A DNA stretch of 25,564 nucleotides from a virus: positions 1 through 25,564 of IMG/VR virus record IMGVR_UViG_3300017732_000058, one strand, 5' to 3'. Below are positions 1-5,634 of the stretch, piece after piece (the stretch's first letter is position 1; every line of letters starts with the position of its first letter). Both the position numbers and the translations under genes were made by a program. A model generated the notes under the pieces. It made no database searches. It had not been told where the DNA came from and worked only from the letters and a program-made list of their open reading frames with translations.

Positions 1-41
1 CCTGTAAGGGCGTACTAGCGAACTATCGTACTAAAACGTAA
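1..41 (+). CDS. possible 3' end of an upstream gene
   Basis: The third frame reads through bases 3-38 and stops at TAA 39-41, giving a C-terminal tail ending in NYRTKT. Another frame stops at TAG 16-18. Either could be the end of the gene to the left. A candidate promoter follows at once, which fits a gene end here. Nothing can be said about function. Confidence 0.3.
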   Translation, partial: CKGVLANYRTKT

Positions 42-49
42 TTACATCT

Positions 50-57
50 ATATTTAT
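50..57 (+). promoter_or_regulatory. ATATTTAT late-promoter-like element before the head-cargo cassette
   Basis: The octamer ATATTTAT lies 18 bases before the ATG at 76, in the sequence TATATTTATTAATAAA. The same octamer recurs before several other transcription-unit starts at 16-18 bases from the start codon. A T4-type late promoter is a -10-like octamer only (TATAAATA), so this is a plausible counterpart. The function is inferred from recurrence and position. Confidence 0.5.
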
Positions 58-75
58 TAATAAATTGGACTAATC

Positions 76-501
76 ATGATTAAACTATCAAAACTTATCA
101 AAGAAAGTTATGCCTGGGAACGTAAAGATGATGGATCTTTACCTACATTATCCGACGCTATTCAATCACATCAAAAATCATTGTCAGAAGTTGCTTCTAT
201 AAAAATAGGAGACAATCAATATACAGTTCGTGCTGCAAATAATGGTGTAAATGTACAAGGCGGTAATGTAAATAATAATTACAATATAAAAGTAGATGGT
301 TTTATAGACATACCAGTAGATATAAAAGACGTATCATTGTCAGGAGGCAATGTAAAAATAAAAGCATCAGCAATGGGTATGGAAAAAGAAGGCATGTTGC
401 CAATACAACAAATAGCTAGAATTATTGATAACATAGAAGCTGGCAAAAAAGAATTTATGATTGACGGGGACGAAAATACATTTATATTCACTCAAGCGTA
501 A
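76..501 (+). CDS. putative internal head protein with N-terminal capsid-targeting tag
   Basis: A 141-residue protein that begins MIKLSKLIKE, the variant tag of the cassette, with I-K-E at residues 8-10 as the possible prohead-protease site. The tag runs into a Y-A-W-E-R-K segment (12-17). The remainder is predicted mostly beta, with N-rich repeats around residues 55-70 and no motif I recognise. It is the first gene after the ATATTTAT element and is 8 bases from the next tagged gene, so it heads an apparent operon. The packaging role is inferred from the shared N-terminus by analogy with T4 internal proteins; the body of the protein is unknown. Confidence 0.75.
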   Translation: MIKLSKLIKESYAWERKDDGSLPTLSDAIQSHQKSLSEVASIKIGDNQYTVRAANNGVNVQGGNVNNNYNIKVDGFIDIPVDIKDVSLSGGNVKIKASAMGMEKEGMLPIQQIARIIDNIEAGKKEFMIDGDENTFIFTQA

Positions 502-509
502 GGAAAATC

Positions 510-1022
510 ATGATTAAATTAAAATCACTACTATCAGAAAAATTTCTTGGATTTGGCTTTGGAGCTGGTAAAGTTAAAGAACAACAATTACCTGATGCAT
601 CTGCAACAGATATAATGCAAGGATTAGATAGAGATCCAGCAACTGGTAATTTACGGGATACAAAAGAATTTACATTAGATCAATTGAAATTTGATTTGTT
701 AGTAAAAACATTTCCTAGGAATTATAATCAAGTTCATTTCACAAGAATGCAACCAGATGGCAAAGAAGGCCCATATTATAAAGATGCTGTAACGTTTCCT
801 AATCCAAACGACGCATCTTCTGTTATAGGAGATATGGAATCATTAGAAGATTGGAAAGACCAAACAAAAAGAAGATTTGGTAATGTTAAAATAATATTAA
901 ACCCTGACGCAAAAGAAAGTTGGGAAAACGTTAAAATTGAAGATGATAAATTCACTCAAGATAAACAAGATGCAGACTCTGCAAAAATGGATATGTTAAA
1001 ACAATGGGGAACCACAACATGA
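510..1022 (+). CDS. putative internal head protein with capsid-targeting tag
   Basis: A 170-residue protein that begins MIKLKSLLSE with L-S-E at residues 8-10. Its first ~25 residues closely resemble those of the protein at 1897: both run S/T-E-K-F/Y-L-G-F-G and then reach a short E-Q-Q segment near residue 24. The rest is unrelated, so the two look like one targeting leader attached to different cargo. The body is charged, with no membrane segment and no family I recognise. An AAGGAAAA ribosome binding site lies upstream, and its end overlaps the next small gene by 4 bases. Confidence 0.75.
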   Translation: MIKLKSLLSEKFLGFGFGAGKVKEQQLPDASATDIMQGLDRDPATGNLRDTKEFTLDQLKFDLLVKTFPRNYNQVHFTRMQPDGKEGPYYKDAVTFPNPNDASSVIGDMESLEDWKDQTKRRFGNVKIILNPDAKESWENVKIEDDKFTQDKQDADSAKMDMLKQWGTTT

Positions 1023-1183
1023 ATTGGATAAATAGCTGGAAAGCATACAATAAAAAAAGAGTATTTGAAGTTAATATTAGATTAGGTAAACTAACATTGC
1101 TAGAACTTAATTATTGTCCCTGTGATAAAGAAGGATGTATTAGATTTAAAATAATGATTTTAAACTTTGGTGTTGAAATTTGA
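1019..1183 (+). CDS. 54-residue cysteine-containing microprotein
   Basis: ATG at 1019 overlaps the previous stop in an ATGA. The 54-codon frame ends at TGA 1181-1183, which overlaps the TTG start of the next tagged gene. The protein has a compact Y-C-P-C-D-K-E-G-C segment at about residues 32-40, which could bind metal, and no head-targeting tag. Overlap at both ends is the usual sign of translational coupling in this phage and supports it as a gene. Function unknown. Confidence 0.5.
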   Translation: MNWINSWKAYNKKRVFEVNIRLGKLTLLELNYCPCDKEGCIRFKIMILNFGVEI

Positions 1184-1695
1184 TTAAACTCAAAGATATA
1201 TTAGAACAATCTATAGGATTCCAAGTTCCGGGGACTCCTAAACAAAAAAATATTGGACGACAAACACGTCAGGAATTTGCTAAGTTTTTCAATAATTTTG
1301 AAGCAGGTAATACAAAAACTGCTATATCAAATTATGCTGAACAAATAATGAATTCAGATGCACCTGACGATATAAAGAAAAAAGTATCTGAAATATTAAA
1401 TGAAATGGAGACAGTAGCAATTGATATTCAAGACGAATTGCATACAAGACAAATAAGCGACGATGCTGTTGCTGAAAAGTTATTTGATTATGTAAACTCA
1501 GAAATGGACTCATCAGATTCTATAGAGTTTGAACAATTGTTATGGTACGACAATCAAATTGATATGAGTATCAAATCCGGCATGATTGAAAATGCTGTTG
1601 CTATAATGGGTCAGTTATTACAACAACTAGAATTCATACGTGGTTTTATTTTACAAGAATTCCCTGAAATCTCTACTATAGGATTTAAAAGGTAA
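1180..1695 (+). CDS. putative internal head protein with capsid-targeting tag, TTG start
   Basis: A 171-residue protein. The start codon is TTG at 1180, chosen because it restores the family leader MIKLKDILE, with I-L-E at residues 7-9 as the candidate cleavage tripeptide. The rest is predicted to be almost entirely alpha-helical and acidic, ending in G-F-K-R. The rare start may lower translation, or it may rely on coupling to the preceding gene, whose TGA stop at 1181 overlaps this start. No recognised domain. The head-cargo role is inferred from the tag. Confidence 0.75.
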   Translation: MIKLKDILEQSIGFQVPGTPKQKNIGRQTRQEFAKFFNNFEAGNTKTAISNYAEQIMNSDAPDDIKKKVSEILNEMETVAIDIQDELHTRQISDDAVAEKLFDYVNSEMDSSDSIEFEQLLWYDNQIDMSIKSGMIENAVAIMGQLLQQLEFIRGFILQEFPEISTIGFKR

Positions 1696-1728
1696 AATAA
1701 AACAAAACTAATCTAGAAATATATCAGT

Positions 1729-1869
1729 ATGAAACATACGCAATTTCAAACTATCCGTACGTACATTCGATGTGGTAAATGTAATTATAAATGGTATGTA
1801 CAAGGACTTTTTGTTAAATATATATGTCCTAAATGTAAACATGAAGATTCATCAATGAAATCATTATGA
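1729..1869 (+). CDS. 46-residue zinc-ribbon microprotein
   Basis: ATG 1729 to TGA 1867-1869 encodes 46 residues with two C-x2-C knuckles (C15/C18 and C33/C36) separated by a hydrophobic and aromatic stretch, the layout of a minimal zinc ribbon. It lacks the head-targeting tag although it sits inside the tagged cassette. It could be a small nucleic-acid or protein binder. Function unknown. Confidence 0.6.
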   Translation: MKHTQFQTIRTYIRCGKCNYKWYVQGLFVKYICPKCKHEDSSMKSL

Positions 1870-1872
1870 CAT

Positions 1873-1880
1873 ATATTTAT
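1873..1880 (+). promoter_or_regulatory. ATATTTAT late-promoter-like element
   Basis: The octamer lies 16 bases before the ATG at 1897 and is followed by TTATAAAAGGA, which supplies the ribosome binding site. It follows directly after the stop of the zinc-ribbon gene, so it would start a second transcript inside the cassette. It matches the other elements in sequence and spacing. Confidence 0.5.
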
Positions 1881-1896
1881 TTATAAAAGGATTCTA

Positions 1897-2295
1897 ATGA
1901 TCAAATTAAAATCATTACTAACAGAAAAATATTTAGGTTTTGGTAATCAAGGAAGATTAAACGAACAGCAATCACAAATGGCTGATCAACTACTTGGATT
2001 TTTTAATGATGTAACTGGCGACTCTAATGATCCAGCTATTATAAATTGTGTAATTAAATGTATCAAAACTAAAATAATGAAAGATTTACCTAATATACAA
2101 GAACGTGATATTGATCAATTAATTGATGGATTAAAAGCAGGTCAACCTATTAAAGTAATACAAGCAATAAGTAAGTTTACAATTAACATAGGAAATTTAG
2201 CTGTATTTATTGAGGATATAATGGATCCAAATACATGTAAAGAATGTGAAGGACTACAAACAACACCTACGGGTGGAGCAGCAAAACCTATATAG
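1897..2295 (+). CDS. putative internal head protein with capsid-targeting tag
   Basis: A 132-residue protein that begins MIKLKSLLTE, with L-T-E at 8-10 and a second possible site L-N-E at 21-23. The leader is paralogous to that of the gene at 510. The mature part is helical with two cysteine pairs (C-V-I-K-C near 46-50 and C-K-E-C near 115-118) that could form disulphides or bind metal. It ends in a G/A/P-rich tail. RBS AAAGGA upstream; 8-base gap to the next tagged gene. Function of the body unknown. Confidence 0.75.
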   Translation: MIKLKSLLTEKYLGFGNQGRLNEQQSQMADQLLGFFNDVTGDSNDPAIINCVIKCIKTKIMKDLPNIQERDIDQLIDGLKAGQPIKVIQAISKFTINIGNLAVFIEDIMDPNTCKECEGLQTTPTGGAAKPI

Positions 2296-2303
2296 GAATA
2301 ATT

Positions 2304-3275
2304 ATGATTAAATTACAAGAATTATTACCACACCGTCAATTAAACGAATTAAGTTTAAAAAGTATGGGTAATCGTGTCAAAACTATTTTAAATAAAGTAG
2401 CAATAAAAAAAGGTAAAAAAGATGCAGAAGATTTACAACAATCAGATATAGCTGCGGCAGTACCTAGTACAAGTCTTAAAAAATATTTAGGACAATTAAA
2501 GGCAATTATATCTCCATTATATGCATTAGCAATTGCAGGAGATCAAGAGCAGACAGAAGCTTGTAGAGCAATTGCAATGGAAATGGGTATACTTAAGTTA
2601 TTAAAAGGATCTGCAGATTTTAATTCACCTGAAGGAAATTTTGCTAGTGATAAATATCATGCACAAAAGCTTGGATCGAGTGTAGAAGCTATAAAAGATC
2701 TTATGTATCGTATGCAACAAGACATGAAAAAAGAAGTTGCTAAACTTGATCCAGAAGGAGCTGCTTCATTTTCAGTTGAAGATGCAATTGAAATGTTATA
2801 TTTTAAATATAGTACCGAAAAAAGTGCATTAGTTACAGTTGCTAGAGGTATACAAAAAGTAGTAGGTGGATTTATGTTAGACGGAAGAATTTTTAGAGTT
2901 TTACAAAATCAATTAAGAAAAGCTTTTCCAGGAGAGTCTGGAAGATTATTAAATTCAGTAATGGCAGATTTTATAGGAAGTATTGCTGGTATTTCTGATG
3001 ATTATGGTGGTAAAGCATGCTCTGCATATTTTGATGGAATACGAAAACAAATAAATTACTATACTAGAGCATTTGGAGATCAAGGAGCTCCAAACGGAGG
3101 ATATGGAACATTTTGGAATGATGGAGATATAGATTGGAATATAAGAGTTAGATGTACACAAAATTGTGAAGCTTCTGGCGCTAGAAATTTATTACCATCT
3201 GATCAGATAGCTGATAGAAAAAAGAATTTAGGAATTGCAGATACAGGTAGAGTTAAACGTACGTATAGACAGTAA
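2304..3275 (+). CDS. large putative internal head protein with capsid-targeting tag
   Basis: A 323-residue protein, the largest tagged protein on the plus strand. The leader is MIKLQELL and the candidate cleavage tripeptide is slightly later, L-N-E at residues 13-15. A basic, helical N-terminal third is followed by a long helical region, then a C-terminal part rich in Gly, Asn, Tyr and Trp (about residues 240-300) with a C-x3-C pair near 284-288. It resembles no enzyme family I can name. TAGGA RBS upstream. By size it could be a major core or ejection protein; this is inference. Confidence 0.7.
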   Translation: MIKLQELLPHRQLNELSLKSMGNRVKTILNKVAIKKGKKDAEDLQQSDIAAAVPSTSLKKYLGQLKAIISPLYALAIAGDQEQTEACRAIAMEMGILKLLKGSADFNSPEGNFASDKYHAQKLGSSVEAIKDLMYRMQQDMKKEVAKLDPEGAASFSVEDAIEMLYFKYSTEKSALVTVARGIQKVVGGFMLDGRIFRVLQNQLRKAFPGESGRLLNSVMADFIGSIAGISDDYGGKACSAYFDGIRKQINYYTRAFGDQGAPNGGYGTFWNDGDIDWNIRVRCTQNCEASGARNLLPSDQIADRKKNLGIADTGRVKRTYRQ

Positions 3276-3283
3276 AATATAGT

Positions 3284-3796
3284 ATGATTAAACTAAAAGA
3301 CATAATATTAAATGAAGGCACTCGATGCTGGAAAGGATATGAAAAGAAGGGCATGAAAACAATGTTTGGAAAACGTGTTCCTAATTGTGTTAAGCGCGAA
3401 GCTAAATTACCAGATGAAGGGTTTTCAGATCCAGATCAAATGAGAATGTATAAAGATGAAAGCATTGCTCCTAATCATGACGGAAAAGCTGCTCCATATG
3501 GATCTGGATATGATCAAATTGAAGAAGAATTAGCTGAAATAGATGAAGATTTAAGAAATTGGGTAAAACAAAAATGGGTTAGGATGGGACCTGATGGTAA
3601 AATTAGAGGTTCATGTGGCGGAAGAAAAAAAGGAGAAGGTAAGCCTAAATGTTTACCATTAGCTAAAGCAAGAGCGATGGGTAAAAAGAAAAGAGCATCT
3701 GCAGCTAGAAGAAAAAGAAGAGAAGATCCAAATCCTGATAGAAGAGGTAAAGCTAAAAATGTAGCCACATCTCGTAAAAAGAAAAAGAAATCATGA
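3284..3796 (+). CDS. basic head-cargo protein, likely DNA-binding
   Basis: A 170-residue protein that begins MIKLKDIILNE (L-N-E at 9-11). Directly after the tag is a short cysteine module (G-T-R-C-W-K-G-Y ... P-N-C-V-K). The middle is acidic (E-E-E-L-A-E-I-D-E-D), then comes a W-V-R-M-G-P-D-G-K motif, a cysteine pair around G-S-C-G-G ... K-P-K-C-L-P, and a strongly Arg/Lys-rich tail ending in a run of lysines. Similar cysteine and basic segments are common in uncharacterised marine phage proteins. The basic tail suggests binding to packaged DNA. It overlaps the next gene by 4 bases. Confidence 0.75.
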   Translation: MIKLKDIILNEGTRCWKGYEKKGMKTMFGKRVPNCVKREAKLPDEGFSDPDQMRMYKDESIAPNHDGKAAPYGSGYDQIEEELAEIDEDLRNWVKQKWVRMGPDGKIRGSCGGRKKGEGKPKCLPLAKARAMGKKKRASAARRKRREDPNPDRRGKAKNVATSRKKKKKS

Positions 3797-4107
3797 TTAA
3801 GTTAAAAGATTTATTACCAGAAAAATTTGCGTCAAAAGCTCAACAAGGTTATATGTTTGCAACTGATAAAGAAGCAGCAGAAAAATTAGCTAGTAAAATG
3901 ACTAAAAAGGATTATGAAAATCTTCCTGACAAAGTAGACGAAGTTGAATTAGCTGAAAAAAAGAAAAAGAAAAAGAAAAAAGCAAAGCGTGATAAATGTT
4001 ATTACAAAGTAAAAGGACGTTATAAAGTTTGGCCTAGTGCATATGGTTCATTAGCATTATCTGCGTGTAGAAATGTTGGAGCAGCCAATTGGGGCAATAA
4101 AAGTTAA
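3793..4107 (+). CDS. basic head-cargo protein with polylysine linker
   Basis: A 104-residue protein that begins MIKLKDLLPE (L-P-E at 8-10). Next is a helical segment, then an E-K8-A-K-R polylysine stretch at about residues 55-67, then a C-terminal module with the pattern C-Y-x-K-V-K-x-R-Y-K-V-W-P-S-A-Y followed by C-R-x-V-G-A-x-N-W-G. That module is one I know as a widespread uncharacterised marine phage segment. The positive charge suggests nucleic-acid contact inside the head. The start overlaps the previous stop (ATGA). Confidence 0.75.
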   Translation: MIKLKDLLPEKFASKAQQGYMFATDKEAAEKLASKMTKKDYENLPDKVDEVELAEKKKKKKKKAKRDKCYYKVKGRYKVWPSAYGSLALSACRNVGAANWGNKS

Positions 4108-4121
4108 AGTAAATTAATTTC

Positions 4122-4487
4122 GTGATTAAACTTAAAAATATATTATTAGAAAAAGATCAAATAGTACAAACAGAAGATCCTAAAAAAATTAAAAAACTTA
4201 GAATTGTTTTTGCAAATGATACAAAAATTGAAAAAGCTTTATCTGGATTATTTGTACGATTAGGACTTGTTACAAAAACGTTTACCTCTATAGCAGATGC
4301 AATTAAATATGTTATGGAATTACGAGATCAAGGAGTTTCTGATTTAGAAGAATTGGTTATTGGATCTCATGGAACAAAAACAGGTACAAAATTAGTAGGC
4401 TCAGCTGCCAAAGATCAAACTGTTGGTAGAGATTTTGAATATGAAGATGGATCAAAAAATGGCATAATTATGACGAAGCTTTATTAA
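4122..4487 (+). CDS. caspase-like (clan CD-like) head-cargo protein, N-terminal half, GTG start
   Basis: The start is GTG at 4122, chosen because it restores the leader MIKLKNILLE (L-L-E at 8-10). The 121-residue frame contains a hydrophobic strand ending in the motif V-I-G-S-H-G at residues 79-84, which looks like the catalytic histidine strand of caspase/CHAT-type folds. The frame then stops at TAA 4485-4487 before any cysteine motif. The missing half is encoded in the -1 frame immediately downstream (next entry). The last ~8 residues after the A-run near 4454 are probably out of frame. The protease assignment comes from the H...C pattern only. Confidence 0.6.
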   Translation: MIKLKNILLEKDQIVQTEDPKKIKKLRIVFANDTKIEKALSGLFVRLGLVTKTFTSIADAIKYVMELRDQGVSDLEELVIGSHGTKTGTKLVGSAAKDQTVGRDFEYEDGSKNGIIMTKLY

Positions 4488-4774
4488 TAGCATGTAAAGA
4501 TTTAATTAACTCTTCTACTAATGTATTTTTTACTGCATGCTATGGTGCAGATCAACTTAATATTTTAGTACATGCTGCTAATGTATTAGGAGTTACCGTA
4601 TATGGTGCAGCTGGAGTTAGTGCTCCTGGATTAAATAGAATATTAAATAAATTCTCTAAAAAGATTTTTAAATGTAATCCTGCTCAAGAAGGATTAACAA
4701 ATGATATGTATTTAAATCAAAAAATATGTTCTAACACAAATTCACCAATTCGATGGTTGCGAGTAAAAGCATGA
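4445..4774 (+). pseudogene. C-terminal half of the caspase-like cargo gene, in the -1 frame
   Basis: The -1 frame relative to 4122 is open from 4445 to TGA 4772-4774. It encodes W-H-N-Y-D-E-A-L-L, a hydrophobic strand and then F-F-T-A-C-Y-G-A, matching the catalytic cysteine strand that follows the S-H-G strand in caspase-like folds. Joining the frames at the six-A run 4454-4459 gives about 217 residues with H83 and C140. The joined gene ends with an ATGA overlap on the next tagged start at 4771, as intact neighbours do. It is either a one-base homopolymer error, a real mutation, or a programmed -1 shift at A-AAA-AAT. Confidence 0.6.
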
Positions 4775-5046
4775 TAAAATTAGAATCTATATTAAAAAGC
4801 ATTCCAAATCAAAAAATAATTGAAACAGATTTAGGTCAATGGGAATATCCTGGAAGAATAACAAGAATACCTAGTAATAGTATAACAATGGAACCAGATC
4901 CAAGAACAGGTAAGCCTATACAACATATATTATTGATAATTGGAGATCAAAGTGGAGAAAAAAAGATAGGAATACCAGGAGGACCTGAACTATATTTTCC
5001 AAATGATAAAACAGTTACAGAATATCCTATTAAAAAATATCCGTAA
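4771..5046 (+). CDS. putative internal head protein with capsid-targeting tag
   Basis: The start is placed at ATG 4771, not at the upstream in-frame ATG 4753, because 4771 gives the family leader MIKLESIL and a 4-base ATGA overlap with the -1 frame of the upstream gene. The protein is 91 residues; its first L/I-x-E is I-I-E at 16-18, later than in its relatives. The body looks like a small beta domain rich in Ile, Pro and Gly. It is the last tagged gene of the plus-strand cassette. Function unknown. Confidence 0.65.
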   Translation: MIKLESILKSIPNQKIIETDLGQWEYPGRITRIPSNSITMEPDPRTGKPIQHILLIIGDQSGEKKIGIPGGPELYFPNDKTVTEYPIKKYP

Positions 5047-5047
5047 T

Positions 5048-5055
5048 ATATTTAT
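5048..5055 (+). promoter_or_regulatory. ATATTTAT late-promoter-like element
   Basis: The octamer follows the stop of the last tagged gene and lies 17 bases before ATG 5073, with AAGGAAG as ribosome binding site between them. It marks the boundary between the head-cargo cassette and the next gene group. Confidence 0.5.
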
Positions 5056-5072
5056 ATTATATAAGGAAGTAT

Positions 5073-5249
5073 ATGAAAAATATTAATGAATGGACAGATA
5101 GAAGTTTTAAAAATCAACCAAAGCGATGGTCTAAAAACGGAAAAGATTCAGACGGATTAACTGAATTTGAAAGAAAAAATGTTGAAAAAGAAGAATCAGT
5201 ATTTAAAAAACAAATGAGACGATTTAAAACTAAGAACATGAAATGGTAG
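5073..5249 (+). CDS. 58-residue basic hypothetical protein
   Basis: ATG 5073 to TAG 5247-5249 encodes 58 residues starting M-K-N-I-N-E-W and ending in a lysine/arginine-rich stretch (K-K-Q-M-R-R-F-K-T-K). It is highly charged, without hydrophobic segments. It follows an AAGGA ribosome binding site and an ATATTTAT element, and overlaps the next gene by 7 bases. Function unknown; a nucleic-acid role is possible from its charge. Confidence 0.6.
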   Translation: MKNINEWTDRSFKNQPKRWSKNGKDSDGLTEFERKNVEKEESVFKKQMRRFKTKNMKW

Positions 5250-5440
5250 ATACAATCAAAAAATTTGATTTAATAAAAATACAAGATTACAATAACAAAG
5301 ATATTTATATAAATAAAAAATATATAACAAGAATACATAAAAATAGTTCAGATATCATTGAAATACAATTATTAAATGAAACTACTATTTTTACAAATGA
5401 AGAAAATATAGATTTATTAGCCGATAAATTATCATTATAA
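5243..5440 (+). CDS. 65-residue hypothetical protein
   Basis: A 65-residue frame beginning M-V-D-T-I-K-K-F, alternating short hydrophobic and Asn/Lys-rich stretches, which suggests a small beta-strand domain followed by a helix (D-L-L-A-D-K-L). It overlaps the previous gene by 7 bases and has an AAAGGAAA RBS for the next gene after its stop. No family recognised. Confidence 0.6.
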   Translation: MVDTIKKFDLIKIQDYNNKDIYINKKYITRIHKNSSDIIEIQLLNETTIFTNEENIDLLADKLSL

Positions 5441-5448
5441 AGGAAAAA

Positions 5449-5634
5449 ATGAGTTCAATTGAAATTTATAATAAAATAAACGAACAATGGGAAGTGTTTG
5501 TTGAAAATCATGAAAGATTTAATGAAAAAAAAGTTAAAGCAGCTGGTGTAAGAGCTAGAAAAGCTATAGGAGAAATTAAGAAATTAGCGTCTCAATATAG
5601 AACTGCATGTTTAACCGAATCAAAAGAATTATGA
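5449..5634 (+). CDS. Hc1-like histone-like protein
   Basis: A 61-residue helical protein whose C-terminal half carries the pattern K-A-A-G-V-R-A-R-K-A-I-G-E-I-K-K-L-A, characteristic of the Hc1/histone H1-like family found in Bacteroidota, Chlamydiae and some of their phages. Members are small nucleoid-associated proteins. The N-terminal half (W-E-V-F-V-E-N-H-E-R-F) forms the first helix of a likely hairpin. An AAAGGA site precedes the start, and the stop overlaps the next start as ATGA. Role proposed: DNA binding or compaction. Identification by motif only. Confidence 0.55.
   Translation: MSSIEIYNKINEQWEVFVENHERFNEKKVKAAGVRARKAIGEIKKLASQYRTACLTESKEL

Noticed and set aside
11-33. Direct repeat CGTACTA at 11-17 and 27-33.
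   Set aside because: Two 7-base copies only, probably within the end of an upstream gene; not enough to call a regulatory or attachment site.
3514-3768. Minus-strand open frame opposite the basic cargo gene.
   Set aside because: It is the mirror of a Lys/Arg-rich gene, giving a Leu/Phe-rich sequence; no ribosome site and no link to neighbours.
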